Source of the DNA: Candidatus Nomurabacteria bacterium
Lineage (GTDB): Bacteria > Patescibacteriota > Saccharimonadia > Saccharimonadales > UBA7683
Direction of reading: 5' to 3'
Assembly (NCBI GenBank): GCA_020631895.1
Contig: JACKGR010000002.1
Coordinates: 92,639-156,638, forward strand
DNA: 64,000 nt
In this document: positions 9,106 to 17,061 of the stretch, piece by piece
How the letters are laid out: each line of letters opens with the position of its first letter
How positions within the stretch are numbered: position 1 is the stretch's first letter
Notes under the pieces: generated by a model
The model's database searches: none
The model's input: only the letters and a program-made list of their open reading frames with translations
Told to the model about the DNA's origin: nothing
Made by a program: the position numbers and the translations under genes

Positions 9106-9528
9106 ATGATCGGCAAAATTACAAAATACTTCGGATATAACGATCTAATTTTAGTGGGGGCACTTTTGATTGCTCTTGGTTTGGCCTGGAACACTGTTGG
9201 AGTTATGCAACGCAACTATTACTTACAACAAAAATATAATAAGTTATCTGCCGAGGTGGAACTTCAAAAGATTGTTAATCAGAACCTTAAGTACAATATT
9301 AATTATTTAAAAACCGATGAATATCTAGAGGTTGCCGCTAGATCAAAATTTAATAAAGCCGCTCCTGGTGAGACATTGGTCTATTTACCCAAAAAAGGTG
9401 AGACCGAGCAGGCAGCGACTGCAAAAAATAATGTCGCCCCTGCTAAAAAACAAGCCTCGGGTTGGCAAGCCAACGTCAGTGACTGGTGGCAATTTCTTCG
9501 TGGCAAAAACGCCATCCATAAATCCTAG
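9106..9528 (+). CDS. DivIC/FtsB-like septum formation initiator
   Basis: Short cytoplasmic N-terminus, one membrane helix (residues ~14-33), then a coiled coil (about 38-62) and the family-typical tail YLKTDEYLEVAARSKFNKAAPGE. Such proteins join FtsL/FtsQ in the divisome. 140 aa, with a Lys/Ala-rich C-terminal extension ending near WWQFLRG. AAAGG lies ~13 nt upstream. Family assignment is good; the specific orthologue (DivIC or FtsB) is open. Confidence 0.75.
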   Translation: MIGKITKYFGYNDLILVGALLIALGLAWNTVGVMQRNYYLQQKYNKLSAEVELQKIVNQNLKYNINYLKTDEYLEVAARSKFNKAAPGETLVYLPKKGETEQAATAKNNVAPAKKQASGWQANVSDWWQFLRGKNAIHKS

Positions 9529-9534
9529 CTAATA

Positions 9535-9563
9535 TTGAAATAGCCAGCCATATCTGTTACAAT
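9535..9563 (+). promoter_or_regulatory. Promoter of the tRNA-fMet transcription unit
   Basis: TTGAAA at 9535-9540, 17-nt spacer, TACAAT at 9558-9563. Transcription would start near 9570, giving a ~150-nt 5' leader that contains the structured element at 9609-9722. Confidence 0.6.
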
Positions 9564-9608
9564 ATCAACTTGGTTCTATTGGTTTAATAGCCAGTTTTGC
9601 AGCCAAAA

Positions 9609-9722
9609 CAAATTGAAGAACAAAGCAATGCGACTTTTTCAATTTGAGAGGAGGCGTAATGAAAAGTGAAAGCTTTTAGGCTTTAGTCTGAAACTGAAAC
9701 TTGTAGTGAACGCCGACGCCGC
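9609..9722 (+). ncRNA. Structured tRNA 5'-leader element, copy A
   Basis: 12-bp stem 9609-9620 with 9635-9646 enclosing a 14-nt loop CAAAGCAATGCGAC, then AGAGGAGG, a closing stem GGCGT (9653-9657)/ACGCC (9710-9714), and inside it an 8-bp hairpin with a TTTA tetraloop (9674-9693). The element ends in GACGC a few nt before the tRNA. Two more copies (21535, 44542) keep the architecture while the stem sequences differ completely. It matches no RNA family I recognise. Confidence 0.65.
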
Positions 9723-9797
9723 CGCGGGATGGAGCAGTGGCAGCTCGCTTGGCTCATAACCAAGAGGTCGTAGGTTCGAGTCCTACTCCCGCTACCA
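9723..9797 (+). tRNA. Initiator tRNA-fMet (CAU)
   Basis: Cloverleaf with encoded CCA. The first base C is unpaired against T at position 72, the hallmark of bacterial initiators. The D-arm context GGAGCAG is initiator-like and the anticodon loop is CTCATAA. The anticodon stem is CTTGG/CCAAG, so the three pairs above the loop are U-A, G-C, G-C instead of the usual three G-C pairs. T-arm GTAGG-TTCGAGT-CCTAC. Preceded by leader element A and followed by a terminator and a partial second copy of its own 3' end. Confidence 0.9.
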
Positions 9798-9798
9798 T

Positions 9799-9832
9799 GA
9801 AAAAAGCCTGACCATCTGGTCGGGCCTTTTTC
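9799..9832 (+). terminator. Intrinsic terminator after tRNA-fMet
   Basis: A6, stem GCCTGACCA/GGTCGGGC with loop TCT, then T5, starting 2 nt after the CCA end. Confidence 0.85.
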
Positions 9833-9979
9833 ATTGCTGGGATTAGGCTCGAACCTACGACAGAAATTCGCCAAGGGCGAAGATCGTAGTCGTCGGTACG
9901 ATAGTTAAGTGCTCTCGCAGAAGCTCGCTTCGAGAAAGCACGCAGGATATACAAAGTAGTCCTACTCCCGCTACCATGA
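9833..9979 (+). repeat. tRNA 3'-end duplication element of tRNA-fMet with 57-nt insert
   Basis: It contains, in order: an inverted copy of the T-arm (GGCTCGAACCTACGAC); a hairpin TTCGCC-AAG-GGCGAA; a near-direct copy of the T-arm 5' half ending in GGTACGA; a 57-nt insert (9902-9958) ending GATATACAAAGTA; and a perfect copy of the tRNA 3' end. The stretch 9779-9800 is identical over 22 bp to 9958-9979, 179 bp apart. The same layout with a 57-nt insert follows tRNA-Lys. No protein is encoded. Attachment site, mobile mini-element or RNA domain are all possible. Confidence 0.6.
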
Positions 9980-10086
9980 TTGAATAACAGATAGAGATTT
10001 GCAGATTTGCAAGTCTTTATTTTTATTCCACCCCGGTAATTTTAGCTCGAGTCCTATTTGGCCTTTTATTTTGCTATACTTTTTAC

Positions 10087-10407
10087 ATGGGCTTCGAGGA
10101 TGTTTCTAATTCAGAACTCTGGTCATTTATAATTGCGGTTATTTCTCTAGCGTTCATATTCGGTTTTGTAGTTCCAGCAATTGTAATAGCAGCCATATAC
10201 AATTTCAAACAGAAATCAAAAATATTGCACCATAGTAAAAGTTACTTTTACTTACTATCAGCAAACATACTACTTTTTGTGGCGAGCGCTTTATTTATTT
10301 ACTTTCAGTGGACGACACCGCTTCCAGGTTTTGTATTATTTATTTTTGCCTGGCTACTCACGCAGTTTATGGCTATAAAGCTGATTAGCGCCGGTCCCAA
10401 CAAATGA
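10087..10407 (+). CDS. Small three-helix membrane protein, unknown function
   Basis: TATACT ends 6 nt before the ATG (leaderless). 106 aa with three predicted membrane segments (about residues 12-36, 51-71, 77-98) and a basic loop NFKQKSKILHHSKS between the first two. It sits between two tRNA-associated repeat elements. No family recognised. Confidence 0.65.
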   Translation: MGFEDVSNSELWSFIIAVISLAFIFGFVVPAIVIAAIYNFKQKSKILHHSKSYFYLLSANILLFVASALFIYFQWTTPLPGFVLFIFAWLLTQFMAIKLISAGPNK

Positions 10408-10439
10408 AAATTCTTTCCACCTAGATAACTCAGTAAGGA

Positions 10440-10618
10440 TTAGGTTCCAATTAGATACCACCTGGGCTACCAAGATATGCACTCCAGCATGCCTGGAGTT
10501 TTTATCTTGGTCTTGGATTTGGTCCCGGACCTACGACAGAGATTTTCTGGAAGAAAATATCGTAATCGTTGGTTCGAAGACAATGAACACGCGCATCCAC
10601 CGGATAGTCTTAATCTCC
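10440..10618 (+). repeat. Degenerate tRNA 3'-element remnant without an intact tRNA
   Basis: It begins with a tRNA-3'-end-like piece (AGGTTCCAAT, then GGGCTACCA) and continues with a terminator hairpin. A segment starting GGACCTACGACAGAGATTTTC and running to GTTGGTTCGAA is homologous to the element after tRNA-fMet. Its inner stem ATTTTCT/AGAAAAT replaces TTCGCC/GGCGAA there, a compensatory change. No complete tRNA precedes it, so it looks like a decayed copy. Confidence 0.5.
10481..10504 (+). terminator. Terminator hairpin within the tRNA-element remnant
   Basis: ACTCCAG-CATGC-CTGGAGT followed by five T. It is extended outward by CCAAGATA/TATCTTGG pairing. Confidence 0.65.
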
Positions 10619-10629
10619 AAATCTAAAAT

Positions 10630-11184
10630 CTAAATAAAGTAAACTTTGTGCTCGTAGCTTTTGAGAAGCAGTTTTTCAAGATTCCCCGGACATTTATCAA
10701 GTTGTTCTTCATTTTTCCCTTCGAAGTGGCATATCGTCTTAACCGGGAGAATTGCTAACCCTCTAAAAATCCCGCCCTCTGATTTGCTATAAAAGTAGTC
10801 AGAGACTAAATATGTTCCTGCGGATTCAACTGCTAAAATTTTACCTGTAATTAAATTGACGAAATCCGGGTGTGCGGCTATGGCATCAATAAGTAACGAG
10901 GTGGTTCCACCTCGCACATAAATTACGTCTGAACTTTCTATTTGTTCCTCAAGTTCATCATGATTAGCAATATTGTATTTGATCTTTTTGTCTCCTTTAG
11001 TCGTTTCAAATTGTGAAATACAACGCTTCGATTTCTCATTCCACACTTCTTCTGGCCGAGCAAACATGATTATCAGGACTGTTACTTCATCGCCAGTATC
11101 TTTCAAGATCTCCTTGAAGAATTTACTGTTGAGCTCATTAGGTTCTTCAGCATAGCCGCCGCTCACAATTACTTTGGTTTTCAT
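10630..11184 (-). CDS. Peptidase E-like (family S51) protein
   Basis: Class I glutamine amidotransferase-like fold of the S51/dipeptidase E type. SSDVIYVRGGTTSLL corresponds to the family G-G-(N/T) turn, AVESAGTYLVSDYFY carries the nucleophilic serine in an SAG elbow, and ICHFEGKNEE carries a candidate histidine. ~184 aa; S51 enzymes are usually ~220-230 aa, so the N-terminus is compact. The start is taken at the ATG at 11184; a GTG two codons upstream is possible. The substrate (Asp-X dipeptides in S51) cannot be judged. Confidence 0.65.
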   Translation of the reverse strand: MKTKVIVSGGYAEEPNELNSKFFKEILKDTGDEVTVLIIMFARPEEVWNEKSKRCISQFETTKGDKKIKYNIANHDELEEQIESSDVIYVRGGTTSLLIDAIAAHPDFVNLITGKILAVESAGTYLVSDYFYSKSEGGIFRGLAILPVKTICHFEGKNEEQLDKCPGNLEKLLLKSYEHKVYFI

Positions 11185-11240
11185 GTCCACAGTTTAACAG
11201 GATAGCAATGTCCCCACCACTTATTTGATATAATGTATGC

Positions 11241-11720
11241 ATGACAGATGAAGACTTCATGAAGCTTGCCGTTGAAGAGGCGAATAATGCACAAGAGAAT
11301 GGTGAGCTACCTATAGGTGCAGTTATAGTGAAGAACGGAAGGGTAATCTCTAAGGGACGTAGTTCAACTTGGCCAAAGAAGGATCCTTCAGCGCATGGGG
11401 AGACAGAATCTATTCGTAATGCTTGTAAGGTTCTCGGCTCACTCGATCTCTCTGGTTGTACAATGTACGGCACACTTGAGCCGTGCACGGCCTGTTTAGG
11501 CACAGCAGCATGGGCTAGCTTGCCAAGAGCCGTTTTTGGTTGCTTTTCCAGCGACGTACCAGACAATCCGTATGAATATGAAAATTACAGCGCAATCGAG
11601 CATTCAAAACACCTCAGATTGTACCTAGGAGGAAAAATTGAAGTCATTGGCGGAATATTGAGAGATGAGTGCACTGAGCTTATGAGGCCAGTCAAAGACT
11701 GGCAGATGCAAGATTATTGA
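11241..11720 (+). CDS. Zinc-dependent nucleoside/base deaminase (CDA superfamily)
   Basis: TATAAT ends 6 nt before the ATG (leaderless). Cytidine-deaminase-like fold with the zinc motifs SAHGETESIRN (H-x-E) and LEPCTACLGTA (P-C-x-x-C). The N-terminal MKLAVEEANNAQENGELPIGAVIVKNG is typical of the TadA/guanine-deaminase branch. 159 aa. tRNA adenosine deaminase normally has HAE and PCxMC, so a guanine- or nucleoside-deaminase role is equally likely. Convergent with the next gene, without gap. Confidence 0.75.
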   Translation: MTDEDFMKLAVEEANNAQENGELPIGAVIVKNGRVISKGRSSTWPKKDPSAHGETESIRNACKVLGSLDLSGCTMYGTLEPCTACLGTAAWASLPRAVFGCFSSDVPDNPYEYENYSAIEHSKHLRLYLGGKIEVIGGILRDECTELMRPVKDWQMQDY

Positions 11721-12116
11721 TTATAGTTTGGATATCGCAGGCAGAATGTTATTTAGGTTGCCCATATCAACAATTGGGACATCTGCATCGGGTATGGGGA
11801 ATAGTGATGAAGTACCAATGGTTTTTACCGAGTCACCGTAACTTCCTTTGATAGCAACGTTTATATCTATACCATCTGAACCACTTTTACTGTTCCCGCT
11901 TAGTATGCCGTCAAGAAGCGCGACTTTTACACCAAGTTCTTCTAAAAGCGGTATCTGCTTAAGTGCGGATAACTTATCAAATGCAGTCAAAGGACTCTTA
12001 TAGTGTCCTACGCCAATAAGAGCTGCTGTTATGTCTAGTACTAATCTACGGTCATCATTTACTATGAAGAATATACCTTCACCGGGTTTAATTAAGTAAA
12101 AATAACATAAAAGCAA
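11721..12116 (-). CDS. Hypothetical protein, start doubtful, possibly a fragment
   Basis: The frame encodes ~130 aa ending ILPAISKL, with a plausible folded pattern (LLEELGVKVALLDGILSG; IDINVAIKGSYGD). The only start at the far 5' end is TTG without promoter spacing or ribosome site; the nearby ATG at 12108 is out of frame. It may be the remaining 3' part of a longer gene. No family recognised. Confidence 0.35.
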   Translation of the reverse strand: MLLCYFYLIKPGEGIFFIVNDDRRLVLDITAALIGVGHYKSPLTAFDKLSALKQIPLLEELGVKVALLDGILSGNSKSGSDGIDINVAIKGSYGDSVKTIGTSSLFPIPDADVPIVDMGNLNNILPAISKL

Positions 12117-12229
12117 TTAATTGTCTATGCTAAAGTATTAGTATTATTAGTGGTTCTAAACTGACTTACTTTCAATTTGAATAAAAAGTCCAAAAGTAAA
12201 ATTATGTTAGGAGATTTTCTTTAAAACTA

Positions 12230-12835
12230 TTAAAGTGTTGCGGCTTGGGCAATTTGAATTAAGGCCCTTTGGGCGCTCGCATCGTTGTAAGTCAGGGCAT
12301 TTAGAGGTTGACTAATTCCGAATTTATATATTTTTAGATCTTGTCGGATTGTGAGTACAAAGTCACGGCTACTTGAAATTGCAGCATCTTTGGCCTCGTA
12401 TGTAGCGCTATCGCCTAGACCCTCCACCACGCCACCTTCACTTGTAATGTATTTTTGTGATTCAACTAGATTAGCTTGGCTGGCATACTTGCCTAAGTCT
12501 ATCGTGAAGCTATTTGTTGACGTTGCACCTGGTGCAAAAGTATAAACACAAGTTTGGGCGGTATCGCCATTACCTATATCTTGCACGCCTGTATCAGAAA
12601 GATCCTGCAAGTTATTTGCCGGCTCACCTAGAATTGATTTTATTGTCTCTTTACTTACGCCAAAGCAAGAGCCCGACTCACTAATTGCTGGTTTTGTACT
12701 GACATCACTGCTGCTCGCGTTCTTATTATCACTAACTCTGCTATATGCAACCCAGCCAATTCCTGCCAATGCGGCAACAACTACTAATGCTATTACCAAT
12801 TCAACTACAGTAAAACCTGCTTCTCGTCTCTTCAT
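12230..12835 (-). CDS. Type IV pilin-like protein with prepilin peptidase motif
   Basis: Class III signal REAGFTVVELVIALVVVAALAG: prepilin cleavage between Gly and Phe, Glu at +5, then the conserved hydrophobic helix. A ~160-residue periplasmic-type domain follows, with two cysteines (SGSCFGV and QTCVYTF). AAGGAAA lies upstream of the ATG. It probably serves the type IV pilus system whose other genes are at 57766 and 61088-64000. Confidence 0.75.
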   Translation of the reverse strand: MKRREAGFTVVELVIALVVVAALAGIGWVAYSRVSDNKNASSSDVSTKPAISESGSCFGVSKETIKSILGEPANNLQDLSDTGVQDIGNGDTAQTCVYTFAPGATSTNSFTIDLGKYASQANLVESQKYITSEGGVVEGLGDSATYEAKDAAISSSRDFVLTIRQDLKIYKFGISQPLNALTYNDASAQRALIQIAQAATL

Positions 12836-12917
12836 TTTAGAGTTTCCTTATTTTAGTTATGCTTAAAGTATATATAGTCTTCTTGCTAAGTACTAGTGGA
12901 AAAAGAATTTGATTTTG

Positions 12918-15719
12918 TTAACTATATGCTGGTACAGGCTTAGCTCTGCGAGCCATGAAGAGTCTTTGGGTTTCTCGGATGCCCAGAAAGATAACCGCCG
13001 CGCCAAAAGCGTATATCCAGTCAATAACACTTAGTGGACCGGCTTGGAAGTATGGCGCTATCCATGGGTTGTAAATGATGTTTGCTACGCAAAATAGTGA
13101 GAGGCTGATTGCAAACCAAAAGTGTCGATTATTAAATTGATATCGTGTGAAGATACCGTGCTTGCTTCGACGTTGAATAATATTACCAAGCTGACAAATT
13201 ACAATAGTTAAGTAGGTCAGTGAAGTAGCCTGAAGATGCACTAAACTGCCTGATGTTAAATACTGTGGCGAAACGCCTTGGCGGGAGAAGAACCAAAGGT
13301 AGTTAAAGAAAGCTAATCCACCGATTAATAAACCACACCATAGTAGATCTAGTATATTATTACGATCCAAAATATGATTTTTTGTAGATCGTGGTTGTTC
13401 GACCATGACGTCGCTGTCTGCAGGATCCCAACCGAGGGCCGCAATAGGGAATAGCTCGGCCACGAGATCAATAGCCAGTATCTCCATAACGCTGAGCGCA
13501 AGTGGGACATGAAAAAAACTAGCAGCTGCCAGGCTACACAAATTAACCACTAGTTCACCAGTGTTTGAAGTAAAAGCACAAAGGGTTGATTTTTTAATAT
13601 TATGAAAAATTACCCGACCTTGTTGTACTGCAGAAACTAAAGTATGAAAACTATCATCGAGTAGTACTATATCGGCAGATTGCATTGCAACATCCGTGCC
13701 GGTTCTACCCATAGCAACTCCGATGTCAGCCCTCTTTAGGGCGGGAGCATCGTTGATGCCGTCGCCCGTTACAGCTACAACTTTGCCGCTATGTTTAACA
13801 AGTTCGACAATCCTGAGCTTATCTTCAGGGGAGACTCTAGAGAATATTACATCCCCGTGGGTTACTAGATCTAGTACTTTAGCATCATCCAACTTTCTGA
13901 GATCTTCGCCAGATACAACCTCTATCGAGCGTGAGGCGCCTTTGCCAAGTCCGGCCTTCTCGGCGATTGCTTGGGCCGTTAAAGCAAAATCACCAGTAAT
14001 GATGCTGACTTTAATATGAGCAGCCTCAGCGGCCTCCAGAGCAGCTGGCACCTCATCTCTTAGAGGATCTTGCATAGACACTAATCCGAGCCAGGTTAAT
14101 TTGTTTTCAGCAGATTCCATTGTTATTGATTTTGGATCACTTCCTGCTGGAAGCGATTTGTAGGCATAACCTAGGTTGCGCATTGCACTTTTTGCCAGCT
14201 TCTCATTCTGCTCAAGTATTTTTGCTCTTTCAGATTCGGTTAATTTATGGCTTGTTTTGCCGTCCCAGATATATTCACAGCGCTCTAGTACATTCTCTGG
14301 CGCACCTTTAGTGAATACACAAATATCGTCTTTCTTCTTACCCCAATTCCGAAAGCTAGTCATCCGTTTTCTTGCCGAATCAAAAGAGTATTCTTTTAGC
14401 TCGGGGTATTTATCATTTAATCCTGAGGATGAAAAGCCGGCCTTATCGGCCAGTGTTATTAGCGCTCCCTCAGTTGGATCACCACGACAGTACCAGCTTT
14501 GGTGTTCATGGTCGGGCGGGTTAACACTAGCGTTGCTAGCAAAAACTCCGGCAGAGAAGAATAATTCTAATTCAGTAAGGTGCTCTTGGGAGAGTATTTT
14601 TCCATTTGCATCTGTAATTTTACCATTGGTTTCATAACCTGTGCCTGTAGCTAAATAAGTTTTATCACCGACAGTAAACTGGGTTACAGTCATCTCATTT
14701 TTGGTTAGAGTTCCAGTTTTATCTGTACAAATTATACTTGTGGCGCCGAGAGTCTCGACTGCTGATAGTTTTTTAACTAGAGCCTTCGCTTTGGCTAGTT
14801 TGTTGGCAGCTTGTGCTAATGAGGTATTAATTTCAGCCGGCAAACCTTGCGGAATTAACGAGCTGGCAATTCCGATTGCATATAAGAATGCGTCCTTAAA
14901 CGGCAAGCCTGTTTGAATAGCAACCGGTAGAAGGATAGAACATAGTATTACGGTTCCTTGAGTAACGCGCGTTGCAGTGTGATTCATCTCTTTTTGAAGT
15001 GGACTAACCTCATGTACGGTTTGTTGGCTAAGACTGGCGATTCGACCGAGCTCAGTATTCATTCCAGTGCCGACAACTACTCCGTACGCATTGCCTGTTG
15101 CAACAGTTGTTCCCATAAATAAAAGATTATGTCTGTTGGCTAGTTCAACAGAGCTTGCAATGGCATGCGTGAATTTTCGACTTGGGTTTGACTCTCCAGT
15201 GAGAGCAAAATCGTTTGTAGATAGCTCAGATTCTTCAATTAAACGTAGATCCGCCGGTACAGAGTCTCCCGCTTCAACATAAACAATGTCTCCGGTAACT
15301 AATCCTGCCGAGTCAACCGATATTAATTTACTCTCACGAACAACTTTGGCTTGTTGAACAACTAGTCGTTCAAGACTCTCCATTAGTTTTTCAGCTTTAA
15401 ATTCTTGAAAAAAGCCTAGCAGGGTATTAAGAAGTACTATTACGATCAAAACTATAGCGGTGCGTGAGTCGCCCAGGTATGCGGATACTGCTGCGCTAGC
15501 TGATAGCAGTACTATCATTAGGTCTTTATATTGTCTGAAGTACTTAAATATTAACGGATCTTTACCCTTAATCTCTAATCTGTTAAATCCATCTTTTTCT
15601 TGACGGTAGGCGACCTCTTTTTCAGATAAACCGGACTTTCGGCTGGTCTTAAAATTTTGAATAACCTGCTCAGTACCTAATCTATATGGCTCAAGCTTTC
15701 TATTTTCATTTTCTAACAT
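12918..15719 (-). CDS. P2-type cation-transporting ATPase
   Basis: 933 aa, with N-terminal cation-ATPase domain, FALTGES actuator loop, phosphorylation motif CTDKTGTLTKNE, nucleotide domain with FTKGAPE, hinge motif GDGINDAPALKRADIGVAMG and six C-terminal helices. The M4 motif reads IPQGLPAE where Ca2+- and Na+/K+-pumps have PEGL. M6 reads AIDLVAELFP, nearer to Na+/K+-ATPase (IDLGTD) than to SERCA. TATACT lies 8 nt before the start. The ion is unknown; Ca2+ or Na+/K+ are candidates. Confidence 0.85.
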   Translation of the reverse strand: MLENENRKLEPYRLGTEQVIQNFKTSRKSGLSEKEVAYRQEKDGFNRLEIKGKDPLIFKYFRQYKDLMIVLLSASAAVSAYLGDSRTAIVLIVIVLLNTLLGFFQEFKAEKLMESLERLVVQQAKVVRESKLISVDSAGLVTGDIVYVEAGDSVPADLRLIEESELSTNDFALTGESNPSRKFTHAIASSVELANRHNLLFMGTTVATGNAYGVVVGTGMNTELGRIASLSQQTVHEVSPLQKEMNHTATRVTQGTVILCSILLPVAIQTGLPFKDAFLYAIGIASSLIPQGLPAEINTSLAQAANKLAKAKALVKKLSAVETLGATSIICTDKTGTLTKNEMTVTQFTVGDKTYLATGTGYETNGKITDANGKILSQEHLTELELFFSAGVFASNASVNPPDHEHQSWYCRGDPTEGALITLADKAGFSSSGLNDKYPELKEYSFDSARKRMTSFRNWGKKKDDICVFTKGAPENVLERCEYIWDGKTSHKLTESERAKILEQNEKLAKSAMRNLGYAYKSLPAGSDPKSITMESAENKLTWLGLVSMQDPLRDEVPAALEAAEAAHIKVSIITGDFALTAQAIAEKAGLGKGASRSIEVVSGEDLRKLDDAKVLDLVTHGDVIFSRVSPEDKLRIVELVKHSGKVVAVTGDGINDAPALKRADIGVAMGRTGTDVAMQSADIVLLDDSFHTLVSAVQQGRVIFHNIKKSTLCAFTSNTGELVVNLCSLAAASFFHVPLALSVMEILAIDLVAELFPIAALGWDPADSDVMVEQPRSTKNHILDRNNILDLLWCGLLIGGLAFFNYLWFFSRQGVSPQYLTSGSLVHLQATSLTYLTIVICQLGNIIQRRSKHGIFTRYQFNNRHFWFAISLSLFCVANIIYNPWIAPYFQAGPLSVIDWIYAFGAAVIFLGIRETQRLFMARRAKPVPAYS

Positions 15720-15822
15720 ACATAAACAGTATACATAACTTAAATAAACAACTTGAAATGAGAGTTAAATATATCTAATAACATTATTTACAGTAAATCT
15801 ATAATGAGTTAAAGTATATTTA

Positions 15823-16455
15823 ATGTCAGAGATAAAATCTTTATATCTTCATGGGCTTGGAAGAGCGGAGCTAAGAAGAGGTGAGCGTGTTTTGCTTGCT
15901 CATCATAGACGTAGCGGTATTGATGCAATACCTGGCCAAATTGATTGGGCATCTCCTGAAAAGTTTGTTGATTTACTCGATAGAACCACATATCATGCAC
16001 TCAGCATATTAGATGGGATGAGCCCAGAGGGTACCTTGATAATAGAGGGCTCGAGCGCAGGGGGGAGCTTGGCCTTTAATGTCGCACATCAAATAGAAGA
16101 TGAAAGACTTAGAGTTATTAGTCACTCTGGACGTTTGGCAGTTGGAGATTATGAAGAGGGAAGTTATCGAAGTTTAGAGCATTGTGCGAGGCTGGGAACT
16201 GATGAAGAAAGTCAAAGTTATTTTGATAGCGTGACTTATCTAGAATTAATTACCAAACCTAAAATGGATCAAAATGATATGGATAGATCTTTTATCACCA
16301 TGCCGCTAGGGGATATGAGGGTTCCCACAAGCACAATGTCAATTAATGGTATCAAGACTGCAATTATGCCGATAGTTGGTCACTCTCCTGGTATCGGGCT
16401 CGGTATGTTATGGACGCCTAAGATAATAGAAAAAGATTTTGGTAATTTAGGCTAA
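15823..16455 (+). CDS. Alpha/beta-hydrolase-like protein
   Basis: Starts with a strand and an oxyanion-type HGLG (SLYLHGLGRAELR). LIIEGSSAGGSLAFNVAHQI carries the nucleophile elbow G-S-S-A-G, MPLGDMRVPTSTM supplies a candidate Asp, and IMPIVGHSPGIGLG a candidate His near residue 188. 210 aa is a compact hydrolase. Substrate unknown. The next gene starts 25 bp downstream with its own promoter. Confidence 0.6.
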   Translation: MSEIKSLYLHGLGRAELRRGERVLLAHHRRSGIDAIPGQIDWASPEKFVDLLDRTTYHALSILDGMSPEGTLIIEGSSAGGSLAFNVAHQIEDERLRVISHSGRLAVGDYEEGSYRSLEHCARLGTDEESQSYFDSVTYLELITKPKMDQNDMDRSFITMPLGDMRVPTSTMSINGIKTAIMPIVGHSPGIGLGMLWTPKIIEKDFGNLG

Positions 16456-16480
16456 CTAGAGACTTTGTTATAGTAAATCT

Positions 16481-16957
16481 ATGGTTGATCGAGCTGAACC
16501 AATCAAACCTCATTCAAGTGAGCCCGCAAGGCGCAAGCGTGTTGTTGAAAAAATTGGCGATACTCTAAGACACGCTCTCGGAACCGCCTTAATGCAGCCA
16601 GATGGCTATCTTTATCCAGGTGACGTTCGCGAAAAAGCCGGCGACATACTATCGGTAGTTCCCACTTTGGGTCGAATATCGACCGCCACTGCTTCAGATA
16701 GACATAGCATTGTAGATGATTACGCACCTGAACAGGTTACACATTTCATTAGAGAATCAGAGCAGTCTGATTGGACCGTAAAGCCCGGGTTCTATCAAGC
16801 ACTAGCAAGCAGGGTGGCTGAATCTGGGACAGTCGATAGACATGTAGCGGTGGCAAGAACTTCAAAACCCAAAAAGACAACAAAAAAATCAACCCAAAAA
16901 CGAAGGCGTAAAAAAAGTAATCTACGTCTTGTAAAGTTTGATCCAGATAACGAGTAA
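16481..16957 (+). CDS. Basic-tailed protein, unknown function
   Basis: TATAGT ends 6 nt before the ATG (leaderless). 158 aa; the last ~35 residues are very rich in Lys and Arg (KPKKTTKKSTQKRRRKKS), suggesting nucleic-acid binding. The body has no recognisable domain. A 22-bp perfect palindrome follows the stop. Confidence 0.55.
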   Translation: MVDRAEPIKPHSSEPARRKRVVEKIGDTLRHALGTALMQPDGYLYPGDVREKAGDILSVVPTLGRISTATASDRHSIVDDYAPEQVTHFIRESEQSDWTVKPGFYQALASRVAESGTVDRHVAVARTSKPKKTTKKSTQKRRRKKSNLRLVKFDPDNE

Positions 16958-16977
16958 TTATCTGAGAACTCGGAGTT

Positions 16978-16999
16978 AAATCGGAGTTAACTCCGATTT
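16978..16999. repeat. 22-bp perfect palindrome
   Basis: AAATCGGAGTT joined to its exact reverse complement, preceded by a direct CGGAGTTAA repeat. No T-run follows, so it is either a weak terminator or a protein-binding site between 16957 and the transporter gene. Confidence 0.5.
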
Positions 17000-17061
17000 A
17001 GGTAATTGATGTAGTTAAAAGTATTAGTAGTCTTATATATTGTCAGTGTATAATTTTTGTA

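Noticed and set aside
9683..9954. Minus-strand proteins over the tRNA-fMet region (GLEPTTSWL-like)
   Set aside because: Known artefact of translating tRNA genes; the cloverleaf explains the sequence.
9779..9979. Large integrative element bounded by tRNA attachment sites
   Set aside because: Only 179 bp lie between the repeats and no integrase gene is nearby.
13696..14916. Plus-strand frames inside the P-type ATPase gene
   Set aside because: Shadow frames of a conserved gene; no start signals or recognisable domains.
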